A stretch of 36,624 nt of DNA from Candidatus Thiodiazotropha sp. (ex Epidulcina cf. delphinae). GTDB taxonomy: Bacteria > Pseudomonadota > Gammaproteobacteria > Chromatiales > Chromatiaceae. The notes under the pieces were generated by a model. It made no database searches and was not told the origin of the DNA. It saw only the letters and a program-made list of their open reading frames with translations. The stretch is taken from contig JAHXHR010000022.1 of the NCBI GenBank assembly GCA_025656505.1, positions 1 to 36,624 on the forward strand. The letters are read 5' to 3'. Below are positions 1 to 7,248 of this stretch, piece by piece (the first letter of the stretch is position 1; every line of letters starts with the position of its first letter). The translations under genes were made by a program, and so were the position numbers.

Positions 1-57
1 CGGTTACTGATCGAGGAGCGGTATACCTGGCCGGTACGTACCGTTCTGTAGGGAGGG

Positions 58-75
58 GGTAGCCTTCGGGCTACC
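58..75. other. Stem-loop with TTCG tetraloop
   Basis: A perfect 7-bp stem (GGTAGCC / GGCTACC) closes on the very stable tetraloop TTCG, and purine-rich and pyrimidine-rich flanks (around 51-57 and 76-82) could extend it. No T-tract follows on either strand, so this is not a clean Rho-independent terminator. It could be the 3' end structure of a gene lying left of the window. Confidence 0.4.
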
Positions 76-551
76 TCCTACCAGATTCTTAATTCGCCTG
101 ATTATCAAGCGGTTAAGGGTGGCAAAGTAGAAATAGTTACAAATGAGTAATAACGGCCGGCAGCATATAAATAAACCAGACGCCACGCTCAGCGCCTTTG
201 CGAGAGTGTTTAAATTGTTCTTGGAGAGGGGCTAGGATGTCACGTAGAATGAACATGTGCTGGTGTTCCTTTTTGCTATTGATTTCAACCGCTTAGCAGA
301 AGAAATTATAACAAACAGGGAGCATCGGCACAACAATAAGTTGTTGTTTTACAATGAAAGATCGATTTTTTGCCCTGCTAATATTATGGTTGCCTCGTTG
401 TCTTGAGAAAAAGACATTCGAACGAGTTTATGGGCCATTTAAAAAGCGTAAAACTTTAGTTGCTGTAATACTTGTGGGTAATAGAAAGTGTCTGTGCGGG
501 GGGCTCCCGGTAACGGGCGTTCCTACCGCGAGAGGCATGCAGGAGATCAGG
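76..551. other. Intergenic region without a supported gene
   Basis: I see no convincing gene here. An in-frame extension of the next gene back to an ATG at 354 is open, but its codons give a composition unlike the family and there is no ribosome binding site at 354. I searched for the integron core GTTRRRY as a left cassette boundary and found no match between 1 and 551. Confidence 0.5.
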
Positions 552-1274
552 GTGCAAATAGCCATAGTTGTGTACCAGGGAATGACGGCTCTTGATGCTG
601 TGGGGCCTTACGAGGTGTTTCGGTTCGTTCCTGATGTTGAGATTCGGTTTGTGGGCCACAAGCCTGGGCCAGTTGTTACTGACAGCGGGGTTTTAGTCCT
701 TGGTGCCACACACTCGCTGTCGGAAACCCCAGGCCCCGATATCGTCCTAGTGCCTGGATCATCAGCGGATACGACGACAGCTATGGCGGATGGGAAATTG
801 CTGAACTGGCTACAGGCTGTCAATGAGACTTCCAGGCTGACCTTGTCCGTATGTTCAGGTGCTCTAATATTGGCTGCTGCAGGTCTATTGGAGGGTCATC
901 CAGCCACCACTCACTGGGTCGCCCAGAAGGGGCTTAAGCGCTTTGGCGTTGAGCCAAGGAAAAATGACCGCATTGTTAAATCTGGAAAACTAATCACAGC
1001 CGCAGGTGTTTCCGCCGGAATTGACCTAGCGCTGTCAGTAGTCGAAGATCTATATGGAAGGGATCGCGCAGAGATAACTCAGTTGTTAATCGAGTACGAT
1101 CCAATGCCCCCTGTAGATTCCGGCCATCCAAGTAAGGCATCGGAGGCCGTGTACAAAGCAGCGAGAGCAGAAATGCTTGCAGAGGCGAAGAATCCAAGAA
1201 ACGTCGTGTCAGTACCTGTAATTCTGTGGCGCCGCGCTCTTCAGCAAGTCAGAAGAAAGATAGGCGTGAAGTAG
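552..1274 (+). CDS. DJ-1/PfpI family protein (GATase1-like, isonitrile hydratase/AraC-type N-domain relatives)
   Basis: This is a 240-aa protein of the DJ-1/PfpI superfamily, whose members include isonitrile hydratases, chaperone/deglycase-like proteins and sensor domains. Visible landmarks are the N-terminal strand and GPYEV motif (Glu about residue 21), the nucleophile elbow SVCSGA (Cys about 101) and a downstream TTHW His. I chose the GTG at 552 because AGGAG (541-545) lies 6 nt upstream and the protein then begins MQIAIVVYQG, as is usual in the family. A longer frame opens at 354 but has no Shine-Dalgarno. The gene stands alone and its stop is only 5 nt from an attC-like site, so it may be an integron gene cassette. 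The substrate cannot be told from sequence. Confidence 0.85.
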   Translation: MQIAIVVYQGMTALDAVGPYEVFRFVPDVEIRFVGHKPGPVVTDSGVLVLGATHSLSETPGPDIVLVPGSSADTTTAMADGKLLNWLQAVNETSRLTLSVCSGALILAAAGLLEGHPATTHWVAQKGLKRFGVEPRKNDRIVKSGKLITAAGVSAGIDLALSVVEDLYGRDRAEITQLLIEYDPMPPVDSGHPSKASEAVYKAARAEMLAEAKNPRNVVSVPVILWRRALQQVRRKIGVK

Positions 1275-1279
1275 GGGAT

Positions 1280-1335
1280 GCCTAACGAACAAGGTTAGAT
1301 CGTGCGATAGCCGCGATCTGAACCGTTTGTTGGGC
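1280..1335 (+). repeat. attC: Putative integron attC recombination site
   Basis: The 56-bp segment begins with GCCTAAC (R'' consensus RYYYAAC, 1280-1286) and ends with GTTGGGC (R' consensus GTTRRRY, 1329-1335). Between them the arms are imperfectly complementary: GGTT-A-GATCG (1293-1302) against CGATC-TG-AACC (1314-1324), with unpaired bases on one arm and an 11-nt variable terminal loop. This is the layout of single-stranded attC substrates. It starts 5 nt after the stop of the DJ-1/PfpI gene, the normal place for a cassette attC. No integrase gene, attI or second attC is visible in the window. Confidence 0.65.
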
Positions 1336-1410
1336 GATACTGATCCGGATTTAGTAATTGTGAAGATAATCAGTGTGTTAGAGTTTGTGGATGGACGCTG
1401 AATAGTGCAT

Positions 1411-1466
1411 GTTCAATCAAAAGGCTCATTCATATTATCAGCGGCCAGGTGAAATATCCGGGTTAC
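1411..1466 (+). repeat. Degenerate right-end remnant of element family E2
   Basis: This segment closely matches the right end of the complete element at 6530-6783. Both contain TTCATATTATCAGCGG followed by a GGTGAAAYATCCGGG block. The left end and the internal hairpin are missing here, so it is a decayed fragment lying between the attC-like site and mlaC. Confidence 0.6.
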
Positions 1467-1551
1467 GTTGCGTCGGCTATGGATGTATCAGCACCATTCC
1501 GACGCTTTGTTGTCTCACTAACAGGCCGAATTTTGGGGAAATTAAGGAACC

Positions 1552-2181
1552 ATGATCAGATTTACAGCCATGCTATTTCTCACTATGCTGTTTACCGCCA
1601 GTCTGCCGGCGGCGGCAAAGGTTACACCCTCCGAGCGGGTCAAGGAGACCGTCGATCGTGTGTTGCAGGTCCTGCGGGATGAGGGACTGGACAGGCAGGA
1701 CCGTCGTGATCGGGTGAAGGAAATCGTGCGTGAGCGGTTCGACTATGAATCCATGTCGCAGGTCATCCTCGCCGCCAACTGGCGCAAGGCCACGAAATCG
1801 CAGCGGGAGCAGTTTATCACCCTGTTTCGGGAACTCCTGGAACAGACTTACTACTCCGCCATGGATAGTTACAATAACCAATCCGTGCGTATGGGAAGAG
1901 AGCGGCAGAAGGGCAAGCTTGCGAATGTGCTGACTTTCATCGTGGCGGCGAACAAGGAGTTAACGGTGAGTTACAAGCTGCGCTATCGGAACGATGACTG
2001 GCTCGCCTACGACGTTGCCGTGGATGGAGTCAGCCTTGTGAGCAACTATCGCACCTCATTTCGTAATCTGGTCAAGAGCAAAGGCATGGACGGATTGCTG
2101 GCAGAACTTGCCGAGAAGGTTGCAACGCTCAAATCCAACACTAGGAATAGTGAGCAGGGAACACTCCCTGCGGAACAGTAG
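1552..2181 (+). CDS. mlaC: MlaC/Ttg2D phospholipid-binding periplasmic protein
   Basis: A 209-aa MlaC-family protein (Tol_Tol_Ttg2 domain). In the Mla pathway MlaC carries phospholipid across the periplasm between the outer-membrane MlaA complex and the inner-membrane MlaFEDB transporter, helping keep the outer membrane asymmetric. The N-terminus is a Sec signal peptide, with hydrophobic residues to about 18 and an ASLPAAAK cleavage region. The rest has family features, including RFDYESMSQVILAANWR and an LVSNYRTSFRNLV segment near the C-terminus. AAGGA (1544-1548) precedes the ATG. Unusually, mlaC is alone: no mlaD, mlaE, mlaF or mlaB is adjacent, and the upstream DNA holds a repeat remnant. 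A small perfect hairpin (2154-2171) lies within the last codons. Confidence 0.88.
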   Translation: MIRFTAMLFLTMLFTASLPAAAKVTPSERVKETVDRVLQVLRDEGLDRQDRRDRVKEIVRERFDYESMSQVILAANWRKATKSQREQFITLFRELLEQTYYSAMDSYNNQSVRMGRERQKGKLANVLTFIVAANKELTVSYKLRYRNDDWLAYDVAVDGVSLVSNYRTSFRNLVKSKGMDGLLAELAEKVATLKSNTRNSEQGTLPAEQ

Positions 2182-2330
2182 ATAGCTGCGGCGGATGCAC
2201 TTCCCTGTTCACTGGGCCACAGCCGGCAGTATGGTGAGCCGTTGCGCCCGATTCCGGCCCGATAAGCGCTGTTACGCACAATCGCGACAACAGATCCTAT
2301 CCTGATTCAGGATCATTGAAGGAGATCGTT

Positions 2331-2999
2331 ATGTATAAGAAAAAGCTATTGACCCTTGTGTTTGCGTCAATCCTCCCTCTCAGTCACACCCTCTACGCAG
2401 AGGAGGCGCAAGGCATGGAGACGGATGCGGTAGGATTGCCTGCCGCAACGGAGCCGGTGGATGACGCTGCCGGGTATCGTTGGCATGCCCGAGAAGAGCA
2501 GTACCAGGCGCTGAGAAAACGGGCGGAAGAAGCCGGCGTGATGTTGCCCGAACGTCCGCCATGGCGCCCTGTGCAGAATAGGCAGGCGTTTCGTCCCGGC
2601 ATGGAAGAGCGTATGCAACACCGTCAACGGATGATGTCGATGACTGACGAGGAGCGTGACGCCTATCGTCGGGAGCGCTATCTGGAGATGCGTGAACAGG
2701 CGCAAGAGATGGGGGTGGAGATGCCTGAAACCCCGCCTTGGGCGGCGCGCCGGCAGGCTTTGGATGAAGAGTGGGCCAAGCACCGGGAGGTCATCGAGGG
2801 GATGAGTGATGAAGAGCGGGCTGCCTGCCACGCCATGCATCGCCGTCACATGGGCATGATGCCTGGCAGGGGCATGGGTCATCATCGCGGCTGCGGCATG
2901 ATGGGACAGGGTGGTTGCAGCATGGGACCTGCTGTGCCGGGATATGGGTACGGTCCTGGTCCTTACGCGCCCTGGAATTTCCGGAATCCGAATCGATAG
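2331..2999 (+). CDS. Secreted Met/His-rich protein with two internal repeats, function unknown
   Basis: A 222-aa protein that I cannot assign to a named family. It starts at ATG 2331, with AAGGAG (2319-2324) 6 nt upstream. A signal peptide is clear (MYKKKLLTLV then hydrophobic, cut near LYAEE). The mature part holds two similar units: YQALRKRAEEAGVMLPERPPW (58-78; only its ends are diagnostic) and a copy at 117-137 ending MPETPPW. A second motif pair, MTDEERDAYR (104-113) and MSDEERAACH (158-167), alternates with them. Residues 171-200 are rich in Met, His, Gly and Cys (HRGCGMMGQGGCSMG), and the tail is Gly/Pro/Tyr/Asn. The composition suggests a periplasmic metal-binding or envelope-stress protein, by analogy with Spy/CpxP-like metal sensors. 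This is inference only. Confidence 0.75.
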   Translation: MYKKKLLTLVFASILPLSHTLYAEEAQGMETDAVGLPAATEPVDDAAGYRWHAREEQYQALRKRAEEAGVMLPERPPWRPVQNRQAFRPGMEERMQHRQRMMSMTDEERDAYRRERYLEMREQAQEMGVEMPETPPWAARRQALDEEWAKHREVIEGMSDEERAACHAMHRRHMGMMPGRGMGHHRGCGMMGQGGCSMGPAVPGYGYGPGPYAPWNFRNPNR

Positions 3000-3024
3000 C
3001 CGGGCATCTTTGGCGGGGAGTCGG

Positions 3025-3675
3025 TCAGGCATTCATTTCACGTAAGAGGTTCTCCGCTTCCCGGCGAGACAGGTAACGCCAGGGAAGCGGTATAAGCCCG
3101 GGGACGAGTTTCCGGTATTTCCGGTAGACCGCTCCGTGATAGAGCAACAGTTTGCGCTCTTCCAATCGGGATCCCAGGATCAGGTATAACGTGACCATGA
3201 TCGCCGAAACCAGCCGGGCGGCATCCATATCCTGGGTCCAGATCAGCAGTAGGCCGAGGCTGTACCAGGGATGGCGCACGAATCGGTGCATCGGGGAGAT
3301 ATACAGGCGCTCCTGGTCCCGTACATCCTGCAACTGTCGTTGCAGTTGCCGGATGCCAAGGAATTCACGACTGTCGTAATAGCTTAGCGAACGGAAGAAT
3401 CCTACGCCTGCCGACAGCATCACCCCATAGGCCAGCCAAGCGAAGGCCCCCTCCCAGCGCCACAAAGGTTCTGAGCGGAGCCACCACAGGGCGGCAATGG
3501 GGGGCAAGATGAGTATCACCGCCTGGACATTGAAGAGAATCCGGTACCAGGGCATCAGTGCCGGGTGGCGCACGGCAATCCGCTGCTTCAGCCACAGGGA
3601 GGCAAACAGGGAGTGGAGCAGAAAATAGCCCGGCCAGAGCAGAGCCGGCACTATCAAGTCAGCGGGTCCGGGCAT
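3025..3675 (-). CDS. ICMT/NnrU-like integral membrane methyltransferase family protein
   Basis: A 216-aa polytopic membrane protein with about four to five hydrophobic segments. The C-terminal half carries the hallmark of the isoprenylcysteine methyltransferase/phospholipid methyltransferase-like superfamily: RFVRHPWYSLGLLL (around 132-145), then a hydrophobic hairpin and SRLEERKLLLYHGAVYRKY. In that superfamily this region binds S-adenosylmethionine. The substrate of this member is unknown; possibilities include a lipid, a small thiol or NnrU-like roles. The ATG at 3675 lacks a strong Shine-Dalgarno. The gene converges with the Met/His-rich gene and is transcribed away from its own upstream neighbour ppk2 by only 45 bp, so the two could be co-transcribed. 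Confidence 0.75.
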   Translation of the reverse strand: MPGPADLIVPALLWPGYFLLHSLFASLWLKQRIAVRHPALMPWYRILFNVQAVILILPPIAALWWLRSEPLWRWEGAFAWLAYGVMLSAGVGFFRSLSYYDSREFLGIRQLQRQLQDVRDQERLYISPMHRFVRHPWYSLGLLLIWTQDMDAARLVSAIMVTLYLILGSRLEERKLLLYHGAVYRKYRKLVPGLIPLPWRYLSRREAENLLREMNA

Positions 3676-3720
3676 GGATGGTCGGCGGACCGGGCGGTTT
3701 GCGACGCCCGATCCGGTTCG

Positions 3721-4635
3721 TCAGCCGACGAACTTGCCCCGTTGCAGGCGCTGGGCCTCCATCAGTTCCAGCTCCCTGGAGCCGGAGATCACCACATCGG
3801 GATTGGGGACGAAATCCAGATCAGGCTGCATTCGTTCATAAGGGATCGAGTTGAGAATCACTTTCATGGCATTCACCCGCGCCATGTGTTTGTCATTGGA
3901 GCGGATGATGGTCCATGGGGCATGAGTGGTATGGGTGCGCTTCAGCATCTCATACTTCTGATTGGTGAACTCGTCCCAGCGATCCTGGGCCTGGACGTCG
4001 ATCTCCGATAATTTCCACTGCCGCAAGGGATCCGTTTTACGACGTTCGAACCGCCTTGCCTGCTCTTCCCTGGTGACTGAGAAGTAGAGCTTCACGAGGA
4101 TGGTCCCCTGTCGCACCAGGTCCTTCTCGAAGCCGGGGCAGCCGATCATGAAGTTGTCGTACTCCTCTTTGGTGCAGAATCCGAAAATGGGTTCAACGAC
4201 TGCACGGTTGTACCAACTGCGGTCGAACAGCACCGCCTCACCGCCTCGTGGACACTGAGCGACATATTTCTGGAAGAACCACTGGGTTTTTTGCACATCG
4301 CTGGGTTTACCGAGGGCGACCACCCGGTAGTGCTTTTCGTTCATGTAGCGTGTGACGCGCCGAATGGTGCCGCCCTTGCCGGCTGCGTCACGGCCTTCGA
4401 ACAAGATGATCATGCGCGTTCGCGTCTTTTCGAGATATTGTTGCACGCCGATCAGTTCGGCCTGGTAAGGTTTCAGTTCTTCCTCTCGCTTGAATCTGCG
4501 GATCGCCTTCTTTTCGATCTTCTGCTCCTGTTCGGTCCGGGTCTTGAGTCGCTTGTAGTCACTCAGCAATTCATCCAGCCTGACCGGCTGTTCATCGATG
4601 AAGATGGTTTCGGGATTATTGATTTCTTCATTCAT
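3721..4635 (-). CDS. ppk2: Polyphosphate kinase 2 family protein
   Basis: A 304-aa PPK2-family phosphotransferase, which transfers phosphate between polyphosphate and nucleoside phosphates. The fold is P-loop kinase-like. Walker A is GRDAAGKGG (81-89). The Walker B/lid motif is LFDRSWYNRA (136-145), followed by the lid helix RRFERRKTDPLRQWKLS. The length and the RxxxRRxTDPLxxWKLS motif fit class I PPK2, which typically favours (d)NDP/NTP interconversion. The exact nucleotide preference cannot be read. A GAGGGG Shine-Dalgarno sits before ATG 4635. The charged N-terminal 60 residues are probably a helical extension. Context suggests cytoplasmic phosphate/energy storage metabolism. Confidence 0.92.
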   Translation of the reverse strand: MNEEINNPETIFIDEQPVRLDELLSDYKRLKTRTEQEQKIEKKAIRRFKREEELKPYQAELIGVQQYLEKTRTRMIILFEGRDAAGKGGTIRRVTRYMNEKHYRVVALGKPSDVQKTQWFFQKYVAQCPRGGEAVLFDRSWYNRAVVEPIFGFCTKEEYDNFMIGCPGFEKDLVRQGTILVKLYFSVTREEQARRFERRKTDPLRQWKLSEIDVQAQDRWDEFTNQKYEMLKRTHTTHAPWTIIRSNDKHMARVNAMKVILNSIPYERMQPDLDFVPNPDVVISGSRELELMEAQRLQRGKFVG

Positions 4636-4721
4636 GGCATGTCCCCTCTTTGACGGATCGATATTATCTTAGCGACATTTTAAGCCTTTTGGGCGTTGGA
4701 TGCCGGTGTTTTTTCGCGGTT

Positions 4722-6452
4722 TCAAAAGCGATAGGCGGATTCGATCTGGGCGCGTGTGAGTATGCCCTGAATGCGCCAGTAGTGCGCTTGGTCGAACCAT
4801 TCTATATAGAGTGCTTCCGCGCTGCCGCCATCCAGTTTTTCGAGGGCCTCCTGGAGGGTGGCCTGCATCGGCAATGGCGCCAGTTCATAACGTGTCGCGG
4901 GAATCGAAAACAGATCCAGCTCGTCCTTCTCTTGTTGTTCCAAGTTGCGCAGCAGGTCCACGCCGGGCATCAGGGCCATCTCCTCCTCCGCTCCCTTGAT
5001 GAGTATCCACTCCGGGTTCTGATCGAAGATCAACTTGGCCGAGTCACGGCTCAGATAGGGGCCGACTTGAACAAAATTGCGGTTCATGAAACCGGCTGCA
5101 CCGGTGCGGCGTAGCGACTGCATGACGGGATCGGTATGATAGTTGAGCCCTGTGGCCTCCAGCAGGGTGTGGAACATGGATGATTTGCCGAACAGTTCGC
5201 TGCTGACCAGGTTGGCGATGACGATGGCCAACATTCCGGGCATGATGATCTCCGGGCTATGGGTCAGCTCGATCACGGCGGTCAGCGCCGCGAGCGGCGC
5301 CTGCAGGGCGGCGCCCATCACGGCGCCCATGCCGATCAGGACATAGACCCCGGGATCAGAGACCTGGCCTTCAAAGACCAAGCCGGGTAGTGGGGCGATG
5401 ATCCCGCCCACTGCAGCGCCGATGAACAGCGCGGGTCCGATGGTGCCGCCGGGAATCCCCAGGCCGATGCTTGCTGCGGTGGCAAGGATCTTTGCAAACA
5501 CCAGTATGACAAGCAGGTTGAGTCCCAACTCGCCGAGCAGGATCTGATTGACGGTGTCGTAGCCGATGCCCATCACTTCAGGGACCGCCAATGCACAGAG
5601 ACCGATCAGCACCCCGGCCAATGCGTTGCGTATCCAGAAAGCCATTTTTTGCGTCTTATCGGAAAAGAGCTGGATCAGATGCACATAGGCGGCGGATGCG
5701 CTGCCGGCAGCCAGTCCGAGTAGCAGAATGAACACCAGCTCATGCAGGGAGCCTAGCTGGATGATGGCGATATCGAATGCCCGCTCACCGTCGAACAGCA
5801 TCAGGGAGACATTGTGGGCGCTGACCGCGGCCAGCATGATGGGGATGAAACTGACCAGCGTATACTCCATCATCACCACTTCCAGGGCGAAGATGACGCC
5901 GGCCAGCGGCGTATCGAAGGAGGCGGAGATGCCGGCTGCCACACCGCAGCCTACCAGGGTTCGGATGCTGTTGTTGGGCAGTGAAAGATATTGCCCCAGC
6001 AGAGAGCCGCAGGCAGCCCCGAGAAACACATGCGGTCCCTCGCGGCCCACCGAGTGCCCAGTGATAATGGCGATGGCGGCGCCGAAAAACTGCAGCAGGA
6101 AGCCGCGCAGAGAGAGGTGTCCCTGGTGGTAGACCAGCCGCTCCATCACCCGTGGGATGCCGAGAACATACAACCCCTTGGAGAATCGCAGGAATATCAG
6201 CCCGAGTAAAAGACCGCCGATGACCGGCAATGCGAATCGAAGTAGCGGAGGGAGGGTTTCGTAGTTTTCAACGCCGCCGTCAGGCAGCATGGCGGACTGG
6301 CTCGATTCCACCAAGAGCCTGAAGAGCGCTATCGCAATACCTGCGACAACGCCGCAGATCAGTCCAAGGACTGAAAGGATCAGCAGCGCGTCGTGGCGCG
6401 AGAGCTGCAGACGAAGCCGATCCAACCAGTTAACAATCCCATCAAGGATCAC
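4722..6452 (-). CDS. ClC-type chloride channel/antiporter
   Basis: A 576-aa protein with a ClC core of about 18 membrane helices (residues 20-435) and a soluble C-terminal tail of about 120 residues. The gating-glutamate motif GREGP is intact (GHSVGREGPHVFLGAA). The first selectivity motif reads VLGIP in place of GSGIP, and the third reads GIPGGTIGP in place of GxFxP. A conserved core glycine/alanine-rich stretch, AAGISASFDTPLAGVIFALEV, is present. The tail (from about 440) resembles a degenerate CBS-like module but no clear CBS pair is visible. The start is GTG 6452, because an in-frame stop lies just upstream with no other usable start between. These proteins move chloride, sometimes fluoride or nitrate, across the inner membrane; the altered selectivity motifs leave the ion open. 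Confidence 0.87.
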   Translation of the reverse strand: MILDGIVNWLDRLRLQLSRHDALLILSVLGLICGVVAGIAIALFRLLVESSQSAMLPDGGVENYETLPPLLRFALPVIGGLLLGLIFLRFSKGLYVLGIPRVMERLVYHQGHLSLRGFLLQFFGAAIAIITGHSVGREGPHVFLGAACGSLLGQYLSLPNNSIRTLVGCGVAAGISASFDTPLAGVIFALEVVMMEYTLVSFIPIMLAAVSAHNVSLMLFDGERAFDIAIIQLGSLHELVFILLLGLAAGSASAAYVHLIQLFSDKTQKMAFWIRNALAGVLIGLCALAVPEVMGIGYDTVNQILLGELGLNLLVILVFAKILATAASIGLGIPGGTIGPALFIGAAVGGIIAPLPGLVFEGQVSDPGVYVLIGMGAVMGAALQAPLAALTAVIELTHSPEIIMPGMLAIVIANLVSSELFGKSSMFHTLLEATGLNYHTDPVMQSLRRTGAAGFMNRNFVQVGPYLSRDSAKLIFDQNPEWILIKGAEEEMALMPGVDLLRNLEQQEKDELDLFSIPATRYELAPLPMQATLQEALEKLDGGSAEALYIEWFDQAHYWRIQGILTRAQIESAYRF

Positions 6453-6529
6453 AATCGGGATACCCTTGGAGTCATCGATTCAGGATTAACATAATGGAGT
6501 AGTAGCAGGGCGTCAGCAAATCGGATAGC

Positions 6530-6783
6530 TCTAGCCCGGATGTTTCACCCGGGAACGTGATGATCGTGCCGAACTCGTTGCTCAGGGGCGGATTTGCGAT
6601 TGAGTCAATAGCCTAAGCTATGGATGATTGAGGAAATACCGTCCCTGAGCGACGAGTTTGGTACGAGGGCGCGTTCAGCGTTGCCTGGTAACACTTCGCG
6701 CTTTGCTAATATTCTAAATATTACATGTTAAATTAAAAGGTTAATTCATATTATCAGCGGTTGGGTGAAACATCCGGGCTAGA
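6530..6783. mobile_element. MITE-like element, family E2 (complete copy)
   Basis: A 254-bp element with perfect 21-bp terminal inverted repeats (6530-6550 and 6763-6783; ends read CTAGCCCGGATGTTTCACCC). Inside is a second, 26-bp imperfect inverted repeat (6566-6591 and 6639-6664, GTGCCGAACTCG against CGAGTTTGGTAC). Its loop is tipped by a smaller palindrome ATAGC-CTAA-GCTAT. TAGC flanks both ends (6526-6529, 6784-6787) and may be a target-site duplication. It encodes no protein. It lies between the divergent clc and feoA genes, and a degenerate right end recurs at 1411-1466. Confidence 0.8.
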
Positions 6784-6883
6784 TAGCCCGGAAGCCTGTC
6801 AAACGGGCGGTAAAATCGAGTTGATGGAGAGGTTGCCGGGTGGATCTGTTGCGCAAACCGAACATTCGTTGATTGAGATGTAC

Positions 6884-6892
6884 TGTGGATAA
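6884..6892 (-). promoter_or_regulatory. DnaA-box match upstream of feoA
   Basis: TGTGGATAA is the exact reverse complement of the DnaA box TTATCCACA. It ends 4 nt before the proposed feo -35 element. A single 9-mer can occur by chance, so binding is unproven. Confidence 0.35.
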
Positions 6893-6896
6893 TTGA

Positions 6897-6925
6897 TTGC
6901 ATAGAGACATAAATCCTGCTCTAAT
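6897..6925 (+). promoter_or_regulatory. Proposed sigma-70 promoter of feoABC
   Basis: TTGCAT (6897-6902) and TCTAAT (6920-6925, five of six to TATAAT) are separated by exactly 17 bp. The -10 hexamer overlaps the Fur box, as expected for iron-repressed promoters. The transcript would start about 30 nt before the feoA coding region. Confidence 0.5.
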
Positions 6926-6938
6926 GATAATCATTAAC
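6920..6938 (+). promoter_or_regulatory. Fur box of the feo operon
   Basis: The segment contains AATGATAATCATTA and matches about 16 of 19 positions of the classical Fur consensus GATAATGATAATCATTATC. It overlaps the proposed -10 element and lies just upstream of feoA. Iron-bound Fur should therefore repress feoABC when iron is plentiful. Confidence 0.85.
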
Positions 6939-6964
6939 ATTTAAGTGTTTTTTGTGACTTGTTT

Positions 6965-7240
6965 GTGGCGTCTGACAGGATCATCTCAGAGAAACTGACC
7001 ACCCTGGCTAGGTTGCCGGTAGGTAGCCGTGCTCTGATCAAAAGGATCGTGGGGGGTAGACGCCTTATCCACCGGCTTCTCAGTCTCGGGTTAAGGGTGG
7101 GTTCGGAGGTCGAGTTGATCCAACGCCGGGGCGGTGGTGTGGTGGTTGCCAATCAGGGTGCCCGTATCGCGCTTGGGGGCGGGGTGGCGGAAAAACTGTT
7201 AATGCTGCCGCTTGATGCCGCGCGAGACTCAGCGGATTAG
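6965..7240 (+). CDS. feoA: FeoA, SH3-like partner of the ferrous iron transporter
   Basis: A small FeoA-domain protein of about 91 aa. FeoA has an SH3-like beta barrel and works with FeoB at the cytoplasmic face of the inner membrane. The family pattern is clear: LARLPVGSRALIKRIVGG, the turn RLLSLGLRVGSEVELIQR, and the end GARIALGGGVAEKLLML. The start is uncertain. TTG 6959 and GTG 6965 are both in frame without a good Shine-Dalgarno, and I prefer GTG 6965. The gene is first in feoABC, 8 bp before feoB, and lies directly behind a Fur-controlled promoter. Confidence 0.85.
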   Translation: MASDRIISEKLTTLARLPVGSRALIKRIVGGRRLIHRLLSLGLRVGSEVELIQRRGGGVVVANQGARIALGGGVAEKLLMLPLDAARDSAD

Positions 7241-7248
7241 GAAGCACT

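Noticed and set aside
354-551. N-terminal extension of the DJ-1/PfpI gene from an ATG at 354
   Set aside because: There is no Shine-Dalgarno at 354 and the extra 66 residues fit no part of the family. GTG 552 has AGGAG 6 nt upstream and gives the usual N-terminus.
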